From assembly GCF_034652275.1 (NCBI RefSeq), contig NZ_JAXIWG010000001.1, forward strand, positions 806,001-870,000: a stretch of DNA of 64,000 bases. The letters are read 5' to 3'. Under the pieces are notes generated by a model. It was not told where the DNA came from. It saw only the letters and a program-made list of their open reading frames with translations, and searched no databases. Positions 58,830 through 64,000 of this stretch are shown here, piece by piece; position 1 is the stretch's first letter; each line of letters opens with the position of its first letter. The position numbers and the translations under genes were made by a program. The DNA is from Yoonia sp034652275. GTDB lineage: Bacteria > Pseudomonadota > Alphaproteobacteria > Rhodobacterales > Rhodobacteraceae.

Positions 58830-59294
58830 ATGAAGCGTATCACGATGACCCTTGACGATGATCTGTTGGCCGCACTCGATGCGCATATGGATGCATCCGG
58901 TGCCACCAACCGGTCAGAGGCGATCCGCGATCTGGTCGCCCGCAGCCTTGCACCCGAAGCGCCTGACGACGCCGCTTGCCTTGGCATCGCCAGCTATACG
59001 ATCGAGCCCGAAATCCGCGATCTGGGCCGCAAGATCCCGCAGGTCCGCCAGAACCATCACGACCGTTTTGCTGCTGCCCTGTCGGTGCCGGTGGATCATT
59101 CGACGTCGTTGGAAGTCGCGGTGCTGAAAGGCACCGTGGCCGAGGTCGCGGCCATCGCCAATGCGCTATTCCTTGAACGCGGCGTGCGGCACGGGCGGCT
59201 GGCGCTGGTGCCTGTCGTGGTCGAGGATCACAGCCACGCCCACGGCAACGGCGCGCCGCACCGTCATGCCAAGGTCGTTAACCGGTTTCAGTAA
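58830..59294 (+). CDS. nikR: NikR-like ribbon-helix-helix metalloregulator with altered metal site
   Basis: A 154-residue regulator: RHH DNA-binding domain (KRITMTLDDDLLAALDAHM; SEAIRDLV) and an ACT-like C-terminal domain (SLEVAVLKG, LERGVRHGRLALVP) as in NikR. A gap-free alignment by eye with E. coli NikR shows all four high-affinity Ni ligands replaced: H76 by Gln, H87 by Ser, H89 by Pro, C95 by Ser. Instead there is a His-rich tail (EDHSHAHGNGAPHRHAK). It may sense another metal or use the tail. No nickel transporter is nearby. It overlaps arsJ convergently by 17 bases. Confidence 0.88.
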   Translation: MKRITMTLDDDLLAALDAHMDASGATNRSEAIRDLVARSLAPEAPDDAACLGIASYTIEPEIRDLGRKIPQVRQNHHDRFAAALSVPVDHSTSLEVAVLKGTVAEVAAIANALFLERGVRHGRLALVPVVVEDHSHAHGNGAPHRHAKVVNRFQ

Positions 59295-60534
59295 CGCGGC
59301 GGTCCAGCCGTCCTGCCGCCAGCGCGGACAGCGCCACCATGACCGTCGCCGTGCCCAGCATCAGCGCCAGCCCGCCCGCCTGATAGGTCAGCCCCGACAG
59401 CAAGGTGCCCAAAAGCCGCCCGGCCGCATTGGCCATGTAGTAGAACCCCACATCCATCGTGACCCGTTCCGCCTTGCTGAAGGACAGGATCAGATAGGAA
59501 TGCAGCGCCGAATTGACTGCAAAGACCGCGCCAAAGACCAGCAGTCCCAAGACCAGCGTCACCGTGAGCCAGACCTGCGGACCCGTTGACAGCACCGCCG
59601 CCGAGGTCAGGATCGCAGGCACTGCCGCCAGCGCCCAGGCCCATTGCCGCGCAGCCCCGATGAGTTCCGCCGCTGGCCGCGCGTCAGCGCGCAGAACCTT
59701 GGGTGCCGCCGCCTGCACCGCGCCATATAGGATGATCCAGATCGCCATGAACGTCCCGATCATGAAGAACGCGGTGCGGTTGCTCGCGACGGTCCCGTCC
59801 GACAGCACGGCATAGAAATAGATCGGGATGCCCACGACGAACCAGATATCGCGCGCGCCAAACAGGAAGACGCGCGCCGCACTCAGCCAGTTGACGTTGT
59901 GGGATTTGGAAAAGACCTCGGTGTATTTGGCGCCCTTGCGCCCTTTGGGCAGACCGGAGGGCATGAAGGCCAGCACCGCGCACAGGATCACGGCCAGCAC
60001 CGCCGCCATGGCCAGCACCGCCGCAGTGAATCCCAACGTCGCCAGCAGCACCGCCCCCAGCAGAAAGCCGCAGCCTTTGACCGCGTTCTTCGATCCGGTC
60101 AGCAGCGCGACCCAGCGGAACAGTCCACCATCGGGGGCCAGTATCTTGACGGCGGACTTTGATGCCATCTTGGCCAGATCCTTGGCCACCCCGCTCGCCC
60201 CTTGCACCAGCATGACGAACACGACCGAGGCACCGATGGCCCACGTCGGATCAAGCTGCGCCAGCGCCAGCAGCGCCAGCACCTGCAAGCCCAGCCCCAG
60301 ATACAGCGTCAGGGTTAACCCGAACCGTGCCGCGATCCAGCCTGCGGACAGGTTGGTGACGATCCCCGCGATTTCATAGAGGACAAAAAGATAGGCCAGC
60401 TGCACGGGCGAAAAGCCCAGCGTGTGAAAGTGCAACAGCACCAGCATGCGCAGCGCGCCATCCGTCAGCATGAACGCCCAATAGGATGCGGTGACAGCGA
60501 TATAGGCGTTCAGCCCTGCGGGTCTGACCGTCAC
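59278..60534 (-). CDS. arsJ: ArsJ, organoarsenical efflux MFS transporter
   Basis: A 418-residue MFS protein with about 11-12 helices. It matches ArsJ, which exports 1-arseno-3-phosphoglycerate, thereby disposing of arsenate: the N-terminal ASYWAFMLTDGALRMLVLLHF (core YWAFMLTDGALRMLV), GASGVAKDLAKMASKSAVK and the GSKNAVKG loop are distinctive. The start is a GTG at 60534 overlapping the GAPDH stop by four bases (GTGA). With the linked dehydrogenase it forms the two-protein arsenate-resistance pathway. Confidence 0.94.
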   Translation of the reverse strand: MTVRPAGLNAYIAVTASYWAFMLTDGALRMLVLLHFHTLGFSPVQLAYLFVLYEIAGIVTNLSAGWIAARFGLTLTLYLGLGLQVLALLALAQLDPTWAIGASVVFVMLVQGASGVAKDLAKMASKSAVKILAPDGGLFRWVALLTGSKNAVKGCGFLLGAVLLATLGFTAAVLAMAAVLAVILCAVLAFMPSGLPKGRKGAKYTEVFSKSHNVNWLSAARVFLFGARDIWFVVGIPIYFYAVLSDGTVASNRTAFFMIGTFMAIWIILYGAVQAAAPKVLRADARPAAELIGAARQWAWALAAVPAILTSAAVLSTGPQVWLTVTLVLGLLVFGAVFAVNSALHSYLILSFSKAERVTMDVGFYYMANAAGRLLGTLLSGLTYQAGGLALMLGTATVMVALSALAAGRLDRRVTETG

Positions 60535-61529
60535 AGCGACGCCCCGACCATCAGCGCGACATCGGCCAGACGGTGCGCATAGCCCATCTCGTTGTCATAC
60601 CAGACGTAAAGCTTCACCTGCGTGCCGTTCACCACCATCGTGGACGGCGCATCGACGATCCCCGACCGCGTATCGTTGGTATAATCGGCCGACACCAGCG
60701 GGCGTTCCTCATAGCCGAGGATGCCTTTCAGCGGGCCTTCGGCGGCGGCTTTCATCAGGGCGTTGATTTCCTCGACCGTGGTCGGGCGCGGCACCTCGAA
60801 CACGCAATCGGTCAATGATCCGTTCAGCAAAGGCACGCGGACGGCATGGCCGTTCAGCTTGCCCATCAGTTCGGGATAGATCAGCGTGATCGCGGTGGCA
60901 CTGCCGGTCGTCGTGGGGATCAGCGAATTCAGCGCTGAGCGCGCGCGGCGCAGGTCCTTGGCAGGACGGTCCACGATGGTCTGGGTGTTGGTGACGTTAT
61001 GGATCGTCGTGATCGACCCATGCGTGATGCCGATCCCGTCCAGCAGCACCTTTACCACGGGCGCAAGGCAGTTCGTGGTGCAGGACGCCGCCGTGACGAT
61101 CCGGTGCAGGGCAGGATCATAGGCGCTATCGTTCACGCCATAGACGATATTCGCCGTCGGCCCGTCTTTGACCGGCGCGGACACCACGACCTTTTTCACG
61201 CCCGCCGCGAAATAGGGGGCCAGCTTGCTTTCCGTCTTGAACACGCCGGTGCAGTCGATCACCACATCGACACCGTCCAGCGGCAGTGCCGTCAGGTCCT
61301 TTGTCCCGATAAAGGGCAGCCGGGTGCCATTAATCGTGACGCTGTCCGCATCATGCGCGAAATCGGCGGCCCAGCGGCCATGCACCGTGTCGAATTCCAG
61401 CAGATGCGCATGCATCGCGGGATCGCCCACGGCGTCGTTGATCCACGCAATCCGCGCGCCTTTCTCCAACAGCGGTTTCAGTGCGAGTTTTCCGATGCGG
61501 CCAAGGCCGTTGATCGCATAGGTGGTCAC
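60531..61529 (-). CDS. ArsJ-associated glyceraldehyde-3-phosphate dehydrogenase
   Basis: A 332-residue GAPDH with NAD motif INGLGRIGKLAL, catalytic SCTTNCLAP (Cys near residue 150), HNVTNTQTIVDRPAKD for the catalytic His region, and YDNEMGYAHRL at the end. Using arsenate in place of phosphate it forms 1-arseno-3-phosphoglycerate, the ArsJ substrate. It starts with GTG 61529, overlapping the ArsR-ArsC stop, so the three genes are translationally coupled. Confidence 0.95.
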   Translation of the reverse strand: MTTYAINGLGRIGKLALKPLLEKGARIAWINDAVGDPAMHAHLLEFDTVHGRWAADFAHDADSVTINGTRLPFIGTKDLTALPLDGVDVVIDCTGVFKTESKLAPYFAAGVKKVVVSAPVKDGPTANIVYGVNDSAYDPALHRIVTAASCTTNCLAPVVKVLLDGIGITHGSITTIHNVTNTQTIVDRPAKDLRRARSALNSLIPTTTGSATAITLIYPELMGKLNGHAVRVPLLNGSLTDCVFEVPRPTTVEEINALMKAAAEGPLKGILGYEERPLVSADYTNDTRSGIVDAPSTMVVNGTQVKLYVWYDNEMGYAHRLADVALMVGASL

Positions 61530-62359
61530 AGCGATACCTCCGACGGGGCTTGCGCGATGTCATCCACCGCCTTTTGCAGCGACATCCGGTCAAGGCTGGC
61601 GATGGGCAGCGCCGTAAACAGCTTGATCCGGTTGGCAAGCCCCCCGTATGCGCGATGGAAGGCAAGGCTTTTCTCGGCCTCGGTGCCTGTCGCCTTGACC
61701 GGATCGGGCATGCCCCAATGGGCGCTGACGGGCTGACCCTGCCATGCGGGGCATTCCTCGTTGGCGGCCTGATTGCAGACGGTAAAGACGAAATCGAAGG
61801 CGGGCGCATCGGGGCCGGTAAAGACGTTGACGTTCTTGGAGGATAGGTCCGAAACGTCATGCCCTTTGGCGCGCAACACGTCGAGCGCGAAGGGGTTCAG
61901 TTCGGAGCGGGGCAAAGTGCCCGCCGAATAGGCGTTGAAGCGGTCGCCTGCTTCTTTGCGCAGGATCGATTCCGCAAAGATCGAGCGGGCGGAATTGCCG
62001 GTGCAGATAAAAAGCACGTTGTATCTGGGCTGCGTCATGGGGTTTTTCTCGAAAAGCGCGGGCGCGCAAAGGTCGGGCCTGCCCCGACAGCAATCGTTGA
62101 AAAGATAGTCAAAGGTCTGACTGACCGCGTCGATAGCGACGGTATATTGCAGGGATGTGGCAACGCGGTCCTGTGTGACCAGACCGGCCTGCATCAGCGC
62201 CGACAGATAGGCTGACAGGGTCGATGGCTTGATATCCAGCGCCTGCGCCAGTTCGCCTGCTGGCACACGGTCGGGATAGCGACGCATCAGCAGGCGGAAC
62301 ACGGCCAGCCGCTGCGGATGGCCAAGGGTCGTCAGGCGGGCGCAAATATCATTTTCCAT
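61526..62359 (-). CDS. Fused ArsR repressor - arsenate reductase (ArsC) protein
   Basis: A 277-residue two-domain protein. Residues 1-~100 are an ArsR winged helix (LDIKPSTLSAYLSALMQAGLV) with a cysteine set C90, C91 and C98 suited to As(III). Residues ~112-277 are a low-molecular-weight-phosphatase-type arsenate reductase: catalytic loop CTGNSARS (C119), with the C195 and C203 relay in VCNQAANEECP, as in thioredoxin-coupled ArsC. One chain thus senses arsenite and makes it. An inverted repeat touches its start codon. It leads the arsRC-GAPDH-arsJ operon. Confidence 0.94.
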   Translation of the reverse strand: MENDICARLTTLGHPQRLAVFRLLMRRYPDRVPAGELAQALDIKPSTLSAYLSALMQAGLVTQDRVATSLQYTVAIDAVSQTFDYLFNDCCRGRPDLCAPALFEKNPMTQPRYNVLFICTGNSARSIFAESILRKEAGDRFNAYSAGTLPRSELNPFALDVLRAKGHDVSDLSSKNVNVFTGPDAPAFDFVFTVCNQAANEECPAWQGQPVSAHWGMPDPVKATGTEAEKSLAFHRAYGGLANRIKLFTALPIASLDRMSLQKAVDDIAQAPSEVSL

Positions 62360-62381
62360 ATTTCACGAATATACGAAATAT
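62358..62381 (-). promoter_or_regulatory. Candidate ArsR operator at the start codon of arsRC
   Basis: Perfect seven-base inverted repeat ATATTTC-N10-GAAATAT in an AT-rich block, overlapping the first bases of the coding region and its ribosome-binding zone. Binding here would block both transcription and access to the start. Confidence 0.6.
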
Positions 62382-62434
62382 AGAAGCTGCCAAGCCGGTT
62401 TTCTTGGTTTTACAATAATTTCACAAAACTTCGG

Positions 62435-63052
62435 TCAGGCGCTGGCCAGCACCCAATCGGCCATCGCGGGCAGCAGGCTGTCCACCAGCGCCTGAAACCC
62501 CGCGACGATAGCGGCAGAGCTGTCATTTGCCACCGGCACCGACTGGCTGAACCGGCGCGTGGCAAGCACACGCTGGTCGCGGTCGTTCAACACGGTCAGC
62601 GTCATGTCGATGGCGGCGACGGGGATGCCATCCGCCCCGATGGTCACATCGAACGCATCCACGCGCGTCAAAAGCGCGCTGTCGGGGACCGGCCCGCCTT
62701 CGGCGGGTCCGACATAGCCGATCCGCCCCGTGGCCGAAATGCTGCGCACCAGCAGCGATTGCACGACACGGGGCAGTTCGGCCGTCCAGCGCCCGTCGGG
62801 CAGATAGGTGATCGCCGCGGCATTTGGGCGGACCAAAATGCGGTCGGTATTGATCGCCGCTGTCGCATCCGGCAGCGCGACCAGCAGCGTCCGCTGTGTT
62901 TGCCGCCCTGTCACACTACCGCTTGGCGGGATCAGGTCATAGGTGTCGCGCGCGGTTCCGGCAGAGTTCAGCGCGGACACGGCGCTGCATCCGCTCAGGG
63001 CCACGGCCCCGCCAAAAATGGCCAGTCTGCGGGTCAGTCGGGTTGGGGTCAT
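62435..63052 (-). CDS. MCE-linked auxiliary lipoprotein (PqiC/ABC-type auxiliary family)
   Basis: A 205-residue lipoprotein with lipobox LSGC at residues ~19-22 (ALSGCSAV). The mature part follows the auxiliary-lipoprotein pattern: YDLIPPSG, a LLVALPDA strand, WTAELPRVVQSLLVRS and a C-terminal helix (AAIVAGFQALVDSLLPAM). It is expected to be the outer-membrane partner of the MCE protein whose stop lies five bases upstream. It is distinct from PqiC at 19746. Confidence 0.87.
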   Translation of the reverse strand: MTPTRLTRRLAIFGGAVALSGCSAVSALNSAGTARDTYDLIPPSGSVTGRQTQRTLLVALPDATAAINTDRILVRPNAAAITYLPDGRWTAELPRVVQSLLVRSISATGRIGYVGPAEGGPVPDSALLTRVDAFDVTIGADGIPVAAIDMTLTVLNDRDQRVLATRRFSQSVPVANDSSAAIVAGFQALVDSLLPAMADWVLASA

Positions 63053-63056
63053 GATA

Positions 63057-64000
63057 TCACCTCCGGTATTCGGGAACGCGGTTGTCCAGGATGAACCCCG
63101 CAGGGTCGTTTTCGATCCGCCGTGTCAACGAGTTAAGTGTGGCGATCAGGCCGCGCGCCTCGGTCGCAAGACGGCTGAGTTCGGTCAGGCCACCGGTCGA
63201 AAAATTGCTGATCCCCGGAGCCGATTGCGCGACGGCGGTTTGCACTTGGGCGACGACCGCATCCGCCCGCGCGATCAGGGCACGCAGGTCGGCGGCGATG
63301 GCCGGCACATCGCCCGTCACATCCTCGACCGCGATGCTGATGCGTTCGGCGGATGTGCGCAGGTCGGACAGGACGGGGCCAAGATCGGACTGCAACACAT
63401 CGTTGGCCGTATCAAAGGTCGTCTGCGCCGACCCCAGCGCCCCGTCTACAACGACAAGCGTGGTGTTCAGCGCCGCGAGCGAGGTCTGGGCCTGCGCGAT
63501 CAGGTCGGTGGCGGCAGTCACTGCCTCTTGCGTGTCATCGGCCAGCGGTGTCAGGCGGCTGGTAAAGCCCGTCACATCGGCGGCGACATCTTCGACCGCA
63601 AGCGACGCTGTCTGCACCGCGGTGCGCACATCGGCCACGATCAACGGCAGATCGGTGTTGACGACAGTTTCGACGGTGGCAATGGCGGCGCGCGCCTCGG
63701 CGATGAATTCCGCGCCGTCGCCTTCGACCAGCACCTCAAGGCTTTCAGACGCCGTGGTCACCGCGTCAAAGGCGATGGTCGCATCGGCAAGCGTCGTTTC
63801 CAGCTCGACCAGTCGTGCGTTCAGCAAATCGGCAGTATCGCCGAACCCGTCCAGCGTCCGGCCTGTGCGCGTCTGGATATCCTGCACCGCCGCATTGGCC
63901 TGCGTGACCGTATCGGACACCTGCGCCAGGATCGTGGGGATCTGGTCGCGCAACAAATCCTCGGCCAGCGCAAAGGTGCTTTCGGCCCGTTCCAGCGCGG
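63057..64000 (-). CDS. MCE-family lipid-transport protein, C-terminal part (truncated by window edge)
   Basis: The last ~313 residues of an MCE-type protein, open to the window end in this frame. What is visible is the long helical region: heptad-like Ala/Leu/Val/Thr-rich stretches (TASLAVEDVAADVTGFTSRL, SAERISIAVEDVTGDVPAIA in part) with repeated VEDV-D-V units, and an end RRIENDPAGFILDNRVPEYR, which is typical of MlaD-like subunits with an FLLG..-type tail. The MCE domain, permease and ATPase should lie beyond base 64000. It is paired with the lipoprotein downstream and forms a second MCE system besides pqiABC. Confidence 0.85.
   Translation of the reverse strand, partial: ALERAESTFALAEDLLRDQIPTILAQVSDTVTQANAAVQDIQTRTGRTLDGFGDTADLLNARLVELETTLADATIAFDAVTTASESLEVLVEGDGAEFIAEARAAIATVETVVNTDLPLIVADVRTAVQTASLAVEDVAADVTGFTSRLTPLADDTQEAVTAATDLIAQAQTSLAALNTTLVVVDGALGSAQTTFDTANDVLQSDLGPVLSDLRTSAERISIAVEDVTGDVPAIAADLRALIARADAVVAQVQTAVAQSAPGISNFSTGGLTELSRLATEARGLIATLNSLTRRIENDPAGFILDNRVPEYRR

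Overview
The window is a GC-rich chromosomal segment. It most likely comes from an alphaproteobacterium of the Rhodobacteraceae (Roseobacter group). Reasons: dense operons with 1-4 base overlaps, frequent GTG/TTG starts, FnrL-type boxes, a TRAP transporter, two MCE/Pqi-type lipid transport loci, a dac-tmk-holB-tatD-MBL block, a complete C-P lyase locus, and a repeated GCCTCCGGCGGGGATATTT element at gene ends. This assignment is by gene content only. I see no phage, plasmid replication genes, transposase, CRISPR array or rRNA.

Layout. 1-10 kb: an SDR fragment, a stand-alone adenylation-carrier-reductase synthetase with an MFS exporter, a metal(loid) permease with an ArsR regulator, a WYL regulator divergent from RidA, and a sulfide module (sulfide:quinone oxidoreductase and two membrane proteins) with two identical FNR boxes. 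10-20 kb: a P-loop kinase, phosphoglucomutase, a FAH-family hydrolase with a TRAP transporter, and pqiA-pqiA-pqiB-pqiC. 20-31 kb: a dehydrogenase/sugar-epimerase pair, tungstate transporter tupBCA, a polyamine-type ABC transporter and an AEC carrier. 31-38 kb: an MBL hydrolase, tatD, holB, tmk, a D,D-carboxypeptidase, an RlpA/SPOR-like lipoprotein, tRNA-Ser(TGA) and a fused spermidine-synthase-like membrane protein.

38.5-41 kb is a small copper module (DUF305, a small Cys/His protein, HMA chaperone) behind a CueR-type promoter. It is followed by about 1.2 kb of gene debris: remnants of a DUF411 protein, a cellulose-synthase-like glycosyltransferase and a GH5 glucanase, the last two with catalytic residues replaced. 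42-56 kb is a phosphonate locus: phnGHI-phnJKLN, phnF, two phnM paralogues, DUF1045 and hexapeptide accessory genes, and phnCDEE import. Two tiny membrane-protein genes on the opposite strand split phnI from phnJ. 56-64 kb: a His-rich membrane protein with an acyltransferase behind a Pho-box-like site, a NikR-like regulator lacking all four canonical nickel ligands, an arsenate operon (fused ArsR-ArsC, GAPDH, ArsJ), and the end of a second MCE system.

Together the segment suggests a marine heterotroph that scavenges phosphorus from phosphonates and exports arsenate as 1-arseno-3-phosphoglycerate, which fits living at low phosphate, where arsenate is taken up by mistake. It also oxidises sulfide under FNR-type control. 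Start sites were chosen by Shine-Dalgarno spacing and family alignment from memory; no database searches were run.
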